DNA of 64,000 nucleotides from assembly GCA_021234155.1 (NCBI GenBank), contig JAJEKV010000225.1, positions 310,001 through 374,000 on the forward strand. The letters are read 5' to 3'. The translations under genes were made by a program, and so were the position numbers. Below are positions 1 to 10,081 of the stretch, piece after piece (positions within the stretch are counted from its first letter, which is position 1; each line of letters opens with the position of its first letter). The DNA is from Isoetes taiwanensis. Its lineage: Eukaryota; Streptophyta; Lycopodiopsida; Isoetales; Isoetaceae. Under the pieces are notes generated by a model. That model did no database searches, was not told the DNA's origin, and was given only the letters and a program-made list of their open reading frames with translations.

Positions 1-530
1 GATTGCATTTAAGTTTTAATTATAAAAATTGAACAGCTTATTTTTAATTAATTTTATCAATAATAAACTATTCAATATTTGCTATTAAAATATAAACTTC
101 TATCTTTAAAACAAAACTTCTATATATCTTTTAAAGAATTTTGAACTAACACTTTTTTAAAGTATTTTTAAAGTTCTAAGAGTTTGTAAATTGTGAAGTT
201 CTCTCATATAGTTTCAAGTCAATCACTTATCAAACCATCATATTTCATTTACAAATTATCCTGATTCACAAATTTTAAATTTGTTAAGAAATCACTAAAA
301 GTTAAAATTTTATATTCTTGAAATGTCTAATTCTAAATAGATTCTCATGAAAATTAGTATAGAAAGCAATTTTATGCCTTTATAACAAGTATATTTTAAA
401 TTTAAAGATAAAGTTATATAATTAGAACATATAAAAATTATAAGAATCAAGAAGAATTAAACATGACATATAATTTTAAAATATTATTCCTGTTTATTAT
501 ATCTGAATAAGTTCAAGTTTTGTTGAATAT
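1..530 (+). repeat. AT-rich arm of the foldback family
   Basis: This stretch is a third copy of the foldback arms found at 29269-29885 (reverse complement) and 30545-31130 (same sense). It is very AT-rich and has no open frame. The partner arm would lie to the left of the window. Confidence 0.8.
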
Positions 531-3500
531 GCCATTTTGGTCCACGGCTGAAAACAACAGTAAAAATAGAATACGGATTGTTTTTTTGAAGATTTGAAAA
601 AAAACTACATGTAGTTATATGGAGCCGTAGCTTCTTAGGGAGCCGTAGCTTTTTTTTTTTAAGAATGTGTGGTTTCTTAAGGAGGTGTAGTCTCTTTTTT
701 TAAGATGTGTTGTTTTCTCAGGCCCTATGGTTTTTTGAAGGGATTTTTTTTTTAAAGCGGTGTTTTTTAAGGTAGTGTTTTTTGAGGTATAGTTCTTTAT
801 GGCTTTCTAAGATCCATGTATGACCAAGTTATCCACATGCCATTACTGCCACAAAATGGCAGCATAAAAGAGCTGTATGCATGCTTGACACATTCACTAG
901 CATTTGACTTCATACATGTGTGTGCGTGTGAGCTTGTAGAGCGTGAAACTTGAAGACATCCATCACTTGGCAACTTGTAGAAGACACATTGATACGAAGA
1001 ACCAAAGATTGCCACTGGTTTGGCATCATATAGGCATTTCTTGAAGGATTCAAACATGCCACCCCACTCTAACATGCCATGTGGGCTCCAACATGCCAAG
1101 GTGGCTCAAACATGCCACGTGGGCTCCAACATGTCACCTAGGCTCTAACATGCCAAGGTGGCTCAAACATGCCACGTGGGCTTCAACATGCCACCTAGAC
1201 TCCAACATGCCACGTGGGATTCAACATGCCACGTGGGTTCCAACACGCCACCTAGGTTCCAACATGCCACCTAGGCTTCAACATGCCAAGGTGGCTCAAA
1301 CATGTCACCTAGGCTCTGACATGCCACCTAGACTCAAACATGCCAAGGTAGCTCAAAGATGCCACGTGGGCTTCAACATGCCACCTAGGCTCCAACAAGC
1401 CAAGGTGGCTCACAACATGCCACCTAGGCTCCAACATGCCAAGGTGGATCAAATGTGACACCTAGGCTGCAACATGCCACCTAGGCTCCAACATGCCAAG
1501 GTGGCTCAAACATGTCAAGCTGGCTCAAACATGCCACGTGGGCTCCAACATGCCACCTAGGCTCCAACACACCAATGTGGCTCAAACATGACAGCTAGGC
1601 TCCAACATGCCACCTAAGCTCAAATATGCCATGTGGGCTCCAACATGCGACCTAGGCTCCAAAACACCAATGTGGCTCAAACTTGCCAGCTAGGCTCCAA
1701 CATGCCACCTAAGCTCAAACATGCCATGTGGGCTCCAACATGCCACCTAGGCTCCAACATGCCAAGGTCCCAACATGCCAAGGTGGCTCAAACATGCCAC
1801 ATAGGCTCCAACATGTCACCTAGGCTCCAACATGTCAAGGTGGCTCAAACATGCCACCTAGGCTCCAATATGCCACCTAGGCTCAAACATGTCAAGGTGG
1901 CTCAAACATGCCAAGTGTGCCCCAACATACATGCCACCTAGGCTCAAACATGTCAAGATAGCTCAAACATGCCACGTGGTTTCCAATATACCACCTAGGC
2001 TTCCACATGCCAAGGTGGCTCAAACATGCCACCTAAGCTCCAACATACCACCTGGGCTCCAACATGCCAAGGTGGCTTCAACCTGCCACCTGGGCTCCAA
2101 CATGCCAAGGTGGCTCAAACATGCCACGTAACATGTCACCTTGGCTGCAACATGCCAAGCTCAAATATGCCACCTAGGCTCTAGCATGCCACCTAGTCTC
2201 AAACATGCCAAGGTGGCCCAAACATGCCACGTGGGCTCCAACATGCCACCTAGTCTCAAACATGCCACCTAGGCTCCAACATGCGAAGGTGGCTCAAACA
2301 TGCCAAGGTGCTCAAACATGCCACCTAGGCTCCAACATGCCACCTAAGCTCAAACATGCCACGATGGTTCAAACATGCCACGTGGTTTCCAACATGCCAC
2401 CTAGGCTGCAACATGCCAAGGTGGCTCAAACATGCCACCTAGGCTCCAACATACCCCCGAGGCTCCAACATGCCAAGGTGGCTCAAACATGCCACCTAGG
2501 CTCCAACATACCACCGAGGCTCCAACATGCCAAGGTGGCTCCAACCTGCCACCTAGGCTCAAAGATGCCAAGGTGGCTCAAACATGCCACCTAGGCCACC
2601 TAGGCTCAAACATGCCAAGGTGGCTCAAACATGCCACCTAGGCTCAGGACATGCCAAGTTGGCTCAAACATGCCACCTAGGCTCCAACATGCCAACTAGG
2701 TTTAAACACGCCAAGGTGGCTCAAACATGCCAAGGTGGCTCAAACATGCCACGCGAGCTCCAAGGCCACCTAGGCTCCAACATGCCAAGTTGGCTCAAAC
2801 ATGGCACGTGGGCTCAAACATGTCACCTAGGCTCTAAGATGCCAAAGTGGCTCAAACATGCCACCTAGGATCCAATATGCCAAGGTGGCTCAAACATGCC
2901 ATCTAGGCTCAAACATGCCAAGGTGGCTCAAACATGCCACATGTGCTCCAACATGCCAAGGTGGCTCAAACATGCCAAGGTGCTCAAACATGCCACCTAG
3001 GCTCCCAACATGCCACCTAAGCTCAAACATGCCCGCGATGGATCAAGCATGCCACGTGGTTTCCAACATGCCACCTAGGCTCCAACATGCCAAGGTGGCT
3101 CAAACATGCCACCTAGGCTCCAACATACCACCGAGGCTCCAACATGCCAAGGTGCCTCCAACCTGCCACCTAGGCTCAAAGATGCCAAGGTGGCTCAAAC
3201 ATGCCACCTAGGCTCAAACATGCCACCTAGGCTCAAACATGCCAAGGTGGGCTCAAACATACCACCTAGGCTCCAACATACTCAAACATGCCACCTAGGC
3301 TCCAACATGCCACCTAGGCTCCAACATGCCAACTAGGGCTTAAACATGCCAAGGTGGCTCAAACATGCCACTGAAGCTCCAAGGCCACCTAGGCTCCAAC
3401 ATGCCAAGGTGGCTCAAACTTGCCAAGGTGGCTCAAACATGGCACGTGGGCTCCAACATGTCACCTAGGCTCCACGATGCCAAGGTGGCTCAAACATGCC

Positions 3501-3900
3501 ACCTAGGCTCAAACATGCCACCTAGGCTCAAACATGCCAAGGTGGCTCAAACATGCCACATGTGCTCCAACATGCCACCTAGGCTCCAACATGCCAAGGT
3601 GGCTCAAACATGGCACGTGGGCTCAGACATGACACCTAGGCTCCAACATGCCAAGGTGGCTCAAAAATGCCACATAGGCTCCAAAATGCCAACTGGGCTC
3701 AAACATGCTAAGGTGCTTAAAACATGCCACCTAGGCTCCAACATGCCACCTAAGCTCAAACATGCCAAGGTGGCTCAAACATGCCACCTAGGCTCCAACA
3801 TACCACCGAGGCTTCAACATGCCAAGGTGGCTCTAACATGCCAAGGTGGCTCAAACATGCTACCTAGGCCACCTAGGCTTAAACATGCCAAGGTGGCTCA
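1..3900 (+). repeat. 3.9-kb duplicated block, copy 1
   Basis: The window opens at a point that matches position 30624, and the two stretches stay nearly identical to about 34525. The shared order is an AT-rich arm (1-530), a T-rich zone with GTGTAGTTTT-like words (540-800), a short unique zone (800-1050) and a 19-bp minisatellite. Differences are mostly small indels; for instance copy 1 keeps a 9-bp stretch near 445-455 that copy 2 lacks. Copy 1 continues as minisatellite to 4475, whereas copy 2 stops abruptly at about 34530. These are probably two copies of one long element rather than a local tandem duplication. Confidence 0.85.
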
Positions 3901-4362
3901 AACATGCCACGTGGGCTCCAACATGCCACCTACTCTGGAACATGCCACCTAGGCTCCAACATGCCAAGGTGGCTCAAACATGCCATGTGGTTTCCAATAT
4001 GCCACCTAGGCTCCAACATGCCAAGGTGGCTCAAACATGCCACCTAGGCTTCAACATGCCAAGGTGGCTCCAACATGCCACCTAGACTCAATCATGCCAA
4101 GGTGGCTCAAACATGCCACCTAGGCCACCTAGGCTTAGACATGTCAAGGTGGCTCAAACATGCCACGTGGGTTCCAACATTCCACCTAGTCTCTCCAACA
4201 TGCCAAGGTGGCTCAAACATGCCACCTAGATTCCAACATGCCACCTAAGCTCTAATATGCCAGGTGGCTCGGGACATGCCATATGGGCTCCAACATGCCA
4301 CCTAGGCTCCAACATGCCAAGGTGTCTCAAACATGCCAAGGTGGCTCGAACATGCCAAGGTG
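1050..4362 (+). repeat. 19-bp minisatellite array, copy 1
   Basis: The unit is 19 bp, for example GGCTCAAACATGCCAAGGT or GGCTCCAACATGCCACCTA. A fixed core (CAACATGCCA) alternates with variable joints that read CCTAGG, CCACGTGG or CCAAGG. No unit variant carries a stop codon in the common forms, and 19 is not a multiple of 3, so long open frames appear in all three frames; these are artefacts, not genes. Many joints create a CACGTG G-box. Units are diverged and irregularly ordered, as in an old array. Confidence 0.95.
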
Positions 4363-4475
4363 GCATGTTGGGCCTAGGTGGTATGTTTGAGCCACCTGGC
4401 ATGTTGAGCCTAGGTGGTGTGTTTGAGCCATATTGGCATGCCTGAGTCCATGTGGCATGGTTGAGCCTCCTTGGC
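4363..4475 (-). repeat. Inverted tail of the minisatellite
   Basis: At about 4363 the array flips orientation. The same unit now reads as its reverse complement (GCATGTTGGGCCTAGGTGG and similar) for five or six units before unrelated DNA begins. The flip makes a small head-to-head palindrome. Confidence 0.85.
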
Positions 4476-4479
4476 CAAA

Positions 4480-5013
4480 ATGGACGACCTAGATTTTGAT
4501 CCGGGTCCTATCATTCTATTGGTCGATTTCAAATTGGCCGGGCATGTTCCCTTGCCCACCTCCATCATTCTTGACCGCCTATTACGCTTGAATGCTCCGG
4601 TATGGCGATGAATGCTGCTTCATCGACGCTTGCTTCACCGGAGCCCTAAAGCTATCTTGAGAAGCGGTGTATTGCCTTTTTCCTACCGAAGCTCAACGCA
4701 CCACCAAGTATTTGGCTATAGGTATTATGGGCGAAGCAGCCTTGGTGCGAAATCAGCGATCTTGGTGCCGCGCAACGGGTTACGCAACAATTTGTTTCTC
4801 CTTGAGACGTCCGATCTCCTAGGTTCAATGCGGGGAGGTATAGCGAGGTGCTACAATGGGTGCTATAACAGTCTTTGGATCAAGTGCTACGGTACCTTCA
4901 TGTGTCTTTGGACTCCCCACGAAAGGAACCAACCCGCTCATGGACCATAGGGGCAGTGGAATTGGGATCATCCCGCGCCACTACCCCGGGCAAATGCGAG
5001 TTCTTTGGAGAAA
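4480..5013 (+). pseudogene. Unrecognised decayed protein gene, possibly viral in origin
   Basis: An open frame starts at ATG 4480 and reads to a stop at 4609. A frame shifted by one base then continues from about 4598 to 5013, broken only by one TGA and two TAG codons before its final TAG. Between the stops the translation is protein-like (segments such as AGHVPLPTS, ATGYATICFSLRRP and GIIPRHYP). The stops could come from C-to-T changes of CGA or CAG codons. The layout faintly recalls a 30K-type plant virus movement protein, but no diagnostic residue settles this. I do not recognise the family. It lies between the minisatellite and a minus-strand copia fragment. Confidence 0.35.
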
Positions 5014-5104
5014 CCACTAGAGAGGGAGAGAAAGGTCTACTAGCAACCGCTATCGGATCTCCAACATCAAAGCTGTCATTGTGAACTGCTTGGGACAATC
5101 ACTT

Positions 5105-5620
5105 TCGAAGATATACCATCATACCATGACATCTTCAACAAACCGAATCGACACCGCACAATAACCTCGCTTGTTGGAAGGATCATACAACTTGTAACCT
5201 TTACGATTTTCTGGATACCCAATGAAGATGGCTTTGATGTTTTCGTCATGCAACTTCCCATACTTTTTCAAATTTTCTCAACAGGTATGGAAGCATAAGC
5301 CAAGCATCCAAACACCCTCAAATGAGATACATGGTTTCATTCTCCAAAATGCTTCATAAGGAGTCACATCCTGGATTGCCTTAGTAAGCGACCTATTTGC
5401 CAAATATGCTCCTGTCACTACTACCTCTCCCCAAAAAGATTCAGGCAGTTGCTTGTGACTCATCATAGATCTTGTCAAATCAAGCAAAGATCTATTCCTT
5501 CTTTCAGCTAAACCATTTTGTGGATGAGCATAAGGAATGATTTCAATACCTTCTTCCATGAGAAACTCATCAAAGGCATTAGAAACATATTCGCCTCCAT
5601 TGTCACTTCTCAACTTTTTT
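5105..5620 (-). pseudogene. Ty1/copia integrase C-terminal fragment
   Basis: On the minus strand the frame 5613-5278 begins with the integrase core motif RSDNGGEY (the second catalytic Asp), followed by GLAERRNRSLLDLTRSM (with the conserved catalytic Glu) and SFWGEVVVTGAYLANR, all typical of copia integrase. It continues past an in-frame TGA into KYGKLHDEN and FIGYPENRKGYKLYDP at about 5245-5185, which is the standard copia post-core segment. The sequence to the right of 5620 no longer matches integrase, so the N-terminal zinc-binding part and first catalytic Asp are absent. It is a dead fragment. Its position relative to the other copia pieces (13.2-29.2 kb) does not suit one minus-strand element, so it is probably a separate copy. 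Confidence 0.9.
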
Positions 5621-5852
5621 TATTACCTCTCTGTCCTGTGTGTTGTTTACTGTGATCTTACCGATGAAAAAGCAAAGATCATTGCCAACACTCACAATCT
5701 TGCGATAAACAGTATAAATTGAAGATGAGCTTTGTCGATAATATCAGGTTTATGCACAAGGAATATGTCATTTTAAGGAAAAGTACGGTGATGACTTGAA
5801 GAAGCCAAAGATACTCCTTGGAGCTTAGGAGGCGCGTGCGCCATTGAATCCG

Positions 5853-6262
5853 CTTGAAATATGACGGCTTAACAAAAGGGATCACTCATTGGCCACGACA
5901 ACTAGTTCCAATTGGCTTTCAGAGATGGCAAGGTATGCACATTCCGTATTCCGGAATAACAAGTCGTACTAATGTTTTGTTAAGATTTTTTGTGTTTAGT
6001 TTTACTTGTCCACAAAGTCACGTAAAATTTTCCTGAACAAATATGGGAACTCCAAGACGAAATATTTACTATGTTCGAACGCGGGGAGTTGAAGAGCAAA
6101 GGCAAGGAGACAGCCAAGAAGATAACCTCTGACGTGCCTAGGAAAGAAATGACCATTACCGATGCGGAGGGAAATGCAGGCTTCTCCGACACCGAAGCTA
6201 CTAGGAGCGCATCGCCGGAAGGTTGTCGACAAGGAGTTTAGCCTTGAAAAAATGTCCAAGGA
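5853..6262 (+). pseudogene. Exons of an unknown spliced gene (5' part)
   Basis: A frame around 5853-5935 (including GITHWPRQLVPIGFQRWQ) ends at a GTATGC donor. A second protein-like stretch starts near 6028 (EQIWELQDEIFTMFERGELK) and runs with one frameshift near 6215 into KVVDKEFSLEKMSKELHK, ending at a good donor, CAA^GTAAGTCG, near 6262. The segment is rich in Lys and Glu and looks helical. The likely next exon is at 8488-8578, beyond an intron holding a LINE. I do not recognise the family. TATTCCGGAATA palindromes lie in the intron-like parts, as they do upstream of the DUF7869-like gene at 35 kb, so this may be another gene of that kind of element. Confidence 0.35.
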
Positions 6263-6413
6263 ATTGCACAAGTAAGTCGTCTGTCAAGATTAATTGTTTG
6301 GTTGTTGTTGGTTTAATAGCATCGGTGTATTCTGGAATATATTTTGTGTAAACTGTGTATTCTAGAATACACATGCTTTATTGTAGTCGAGCAATGTATA
6401 TTCCGGAATACAC
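5947..6413. repeat. Dispersed TATTCCGGAATA palindromes
   Basis: Perfect or near-perfect palindromes occur at 5947-5958 (TATTCCGGAATA), about 6326-6341 (centre CTGG), about 6355-6375 (TGTGTATTCTAGAATACACA) and about 6398-6413 (TATTCCGGAATACA). The same core forms the tight cluster at 34546-34677. Confidence 0.75.
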
Positions 6414-6606
6414 AATAGTGTATTCGAGCAGAAAAAGCTTTTAAAACTTAAAATTTGTGTTTGAACAAACACTCACTAAAAGCGACTAATTAAAAGATTC
6501 CGTAATACACAATCATTTCCTTGAAGCAAAGCATATTTATTTTCAAGGTAGCAATACAGATGGATCGGTTGTGTATTACAAATACAACTTGCTTTATCGC
6601 GAATTG

Positions 6607-8413
6607 TTTTTTTTTTAAGAACTGTGTCATCAATATATTAAAGAATGGTAATGTTACAAAGCAAGTGAGGAGGAAGGAGGCGCCCCAAAGAGGGCGGCGA
6701 TACCTCGACACTCCACAACAAACTCACGGAAAAACCGCAACTCTCTTCTTTGTACAAACCGACCATCACCATCTACAACACCCAAGAAGTCCCATCAAAT
6801 GGCAAACTTCCGCTCTACTACTCCCTGGGAATACCAAAAAGCTTTGAAATAGCTTGTACGAAGTCGAGGAATCGAGAGGCTGCAGTCGGCTGAATCGCCT
6901 GAAAGATCCACAACAACCGCCGCTTCCAAATCAACCACACCAACCAAGCCACGACGGATGCAAGGTTTGCTGCCGCAAGAGCGCCAAGCACCAGATACAC
7001 ATGAAGCAAAGAAGCTGGCGGCTAGTCAATCTCACTGAAACAAAGCCCTAACCCAATCCTGGCAGACGCAAGTGAGGGCATAAAACCGCATAATGCTCCA
7101 CGCCTCACGACGAAGGCCACAACAAGGGCAGAGAGGGCTCACACCCGCCTAAACCGACTCACAAGGGCATTCACTCGACATCTGCCGTGCACCACCCGCC
7201 ACGAAGCACCCTAACCTTCGGTGGGGAAGTGAGCTCCATGTCCACGCCCAAACCGAGCGCCATCGAGAACCCGGAAGCCGCAGAGACCACTTGCACGAAG
7301 GGGGCAAAGGGTCATGAATAGCCAGACTCCAAGAAGAAGACCGCACAAAGCAAGAAGACACAACATCCGGATGAACCTTCCAAACTCGCACCACCACATC
7401 ATCCCGAGGGACTATAGGTATGTGTAGGAATACTCCCCACCACGTGTTCCCGGGATAGCTTGGCCACGCCCCTCGTGAAAGCGAGCTCGAAAGAACTCCC
7501 ACCTAAGCTAGCTGACCACCCCAATACCAATCCTCCAAGGTGAGCACAAAGAGCTCGCTTCCAACGGGCTCAAGGCCCCGAAAGCATGCACGCAGTGGTA
7601 GCCAAGGGCAAGTGCGCAGGGGGTAGAGGAACCCACAAGAAAGGAGAAGAGTGGTGATAAACCGAGGCATAATCTAGCCGAAAAAGAGCACACGACATGA
7701 TCCCAAGCCCGCAACACTCCCGTGAGAAAAGGGAATGCATGTGGGAAAGGCCGAGACCATACAACAAAGGCCTGAGGCAACTCCACATGCACAGATGGCT
7801 TCCCAAATGCCACACAATGGCGAAGAGATCGCAATAACAAACGGCCAAGCACCGGGGAGAAGATGCTCCATCCTGAGAATGCTCCAAACAAACTTGGAGA
7901 CCAACACCTTACTATGCGGCGCCAAATCCAGAATGGCCAAGCCCCCATCCTCCGGGGGAGACACTTCCACCAAGCCACTTTAACAACCGCCCTTCATCAT
8001 CCCCCCCACACAAAATTTGAACAATCTTATCCAAAGCCCAGATCTTACCCTCGGGAGCTAGCATCGCAGATCTTTGATATACATGAGTGCTACAAAGTCT
8101 TGACTTGGCAATAGTGATCCTCCCACCGCCATGGACGACTTGCTACCCTTCCACCAATTGAGGTGTTTAAGAACCCCGCAGAAAATCTCATCCCACACCC
8201 TCCCCATGGAAACATCCCTCCAAAGGGAATACCCAATGACTTAGTACACACATTACCCGGAAGCACCTTCCAAGGGAATAGAGCCAAACAAGGGGAGGCT
8301 GAGTCACCTGGGCCCATAATGCGGAGCACTTACCCCAATTGAGGAAAGAATGCACGAGGCCAAGGAGAAAGTATCCAACAAACCCTTCACATTCTACGCA
8401 AATTCCTCTCTTA
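6607..8413 (-). pseudogene. 5'-truncated L1-type LINE, ORF2 C-terminal part
   Basis: On the minus strand, fragments in shifting frames match the region after the RT of plant LINEs: KSLGIPFGG near 8235, GGLAILDLAPHSKVLVSKF near 7920 and LVWLIWKRRLLWIFQ near 6930. The 3' end is an A-run (T-run 6607-6616 on the plus strand). The direct repeat GCGAATTG flanks the insert at 6599-6606 and 8414-8421, the expected target-site duplication. Endonuclease and RT core are missing, so this is a dead, 5'-truncated insert of about 1.8 kb. It sits inside the probable intron between the exons at 5853-6262 and 8488-8578. Confidence 0.85.
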
Positions 8414-8487
8414 GCGAATTGTTTTTCTTGTGTCTTGTTGTGTTTTTTTCTTTTTATTTTTTAACACAGTGTTTTCTGAATGTCTTG

Positions 8488-8578
8488 CAGCCAAAAGAAC
8501 GTCCTAACATGTCAAACATGTTTGATGGAGCAGTTAAACGTTGAAACATGGGACAGGTGCAAGGAGCTCTACCCTATT
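8488..8578 (+). pseudogene. Probable later exon of the unknown spliced gene
   Basis: A pyrimidine-rich tract and the acceptor TGTCTTGCAG end at about 8490. The frame that follows gives TCQTCLMEQLNVETWDRCKE and ends at TAA near 8578. Together with the donor at 6262 it fits one gene whose intron was enlarged by the LINE. The family is unknown. Confidence 0.3.
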
Positions 8579-8579
8579 G

Positions 8580-10080
8580 CCATCTCCGACGAGCGCATTG
8601 TATAATACGCTCCAAATTTATGATTCTTTGATAGTGTTGGAAAAGACTTCATTCTTTAAAATGCTTTCCTCCCAGATCATATCCAACCTAGCTTTCAAAT
8701 CCAATAAGCATGAACTCATATCCTTATCTTTTTTCTTCATCCATTGCTATGTTGTGTCCAGTAACTTTAATATATACATTAAGTGACTGCCTCAACAATT
8801 CCAAAGCATTCACTCATGCAAACAATGTCTAATTTCGATGTAGATCTAACACACAGTTTGCATCCATGAGCATGCTTGTCAGCATTAGTTTCATAGACAC
8901 AAAGCAGGTTTTCCTTGTTAAGGGCAGGGCCAAATAGTTTTATTTTCTTATTGCTTTCTTTTATATATTGGTGGCTTATAGCAGGACAAAATCCTTAGCA
9001 GCTTGAGAGAAGATACAACATCATTATTGTTGCCTTGGCTCTTTATTTAGAGACATGCAAGTATGGCAAGAAACAGAGATAGATGGAGGCAAAGATCTAA
9101 ATTTCAAAATGGTAAGCCAATTTCAAAGAGGTATATGGAGGCTAGCTATTGTTGGCTATCCTTACTCAAATCAACAAGAATATGTAAATCTGTTTTACTT
9201 TTATTGCTTCCATTCTTATTGTGCTGGCTAGTCAAAAGAAGAATAGAGCAAAAAATTTCATACCTCCGCAAAAAGCTCCAACTCATAGATTCTTCTGCTA
9301 AAATATGGCCATCTTGTTTTGCTTTGACAAACCTCTGATACACCACCATTCCTCGAACACATTTTGCACTTCAAATGATATTCTAAAGATGCACATTGCA
9401 TCATAACTTGGTACCGCAGCCCCCTTGATCTAAATATATGCCAGCAAAGTGTTGCTTTCTCGCAATGCCCCCCAAAACATGTTAGCTTGATCAACGCAAC
9501 CAAGGCAAACTGAAGATCAAGAGCTAACGACAAGAACCAAAGCAAATCTCAAAGTATATGACAGGCTAAGCCTCACTCTACTGGCATCATACATCACCAC
9601 ATAATCATTCCATCATAAATTTTTGCACCAAATCATATCATAAACTTAACTTCATTTGAGATTAGAGAAATTGAGATAAAGTTCATCAGAATCACATAAT
9701 CATACTCAAAATATCATATTTCAACATAATAATATTCAACTGATCAAGAAAGATACTCACAACTTCAAGAACTTTGCCCAGATGTGATCTTCCAAAATTG
9801 GGCTTCTCTTCTACGCGAATTTTGGCTATCTTATACAAAACTGCACTTGATCCTAGCGAGTGTAAATTTATACAGGGTCTTTTTTCATGGGCACTTTGGT
9901 TTTTTTTTATCCATATCGAAATTTTAAACGAAGTTAAGAATAATAAACAAGTTGGTATTAAGGAACATAACTACATAATAAAATGAATAAGTCATTATGT
10001 ATCATGAATACACAGACACATAGAATGGCCTTTCATATAGATACCAAAGTTGTAATGAACATAAAGCTTTTATAAACCTT
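8580..10080. other. No recognisable gene
   Basis: AT-rich DNA. The open frames of 60-95 codons on both strands (for example 9063-9338 plus and 9258-9545 minus) show no motif I can name and overlap each other. I see no terminal repeats or RNA gene. Confidence 0.5.
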
Positions 10081-10081
10081 A

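Noticed and set aside
1050-4362. CRISPR array
   Set aside because: The repeats are contiguous 19-bp units without unique spacers and this is a plant nuclear genome.
1081-4445. Long open frames with repeated AKVAQTCHLGSNMPPRLQH-like protein
   Set aside because: They follow a stop-free 19-bp minisatellite and occur in all three frames; not genes. The same applies to 31712-34682 and 27610-27801.
4898-5098. Minus-strand frame as the copia integrase-RT linker
   Set aside because: It overlaps the better protein-like plus-strand frame to 5013, and no linker motif is visible.
7149-7978. Minus-strand Trp/Ser-rich frames as independent genes
   Set aside because: They are parts and shadows of the truncated LINE, in shifting frames.
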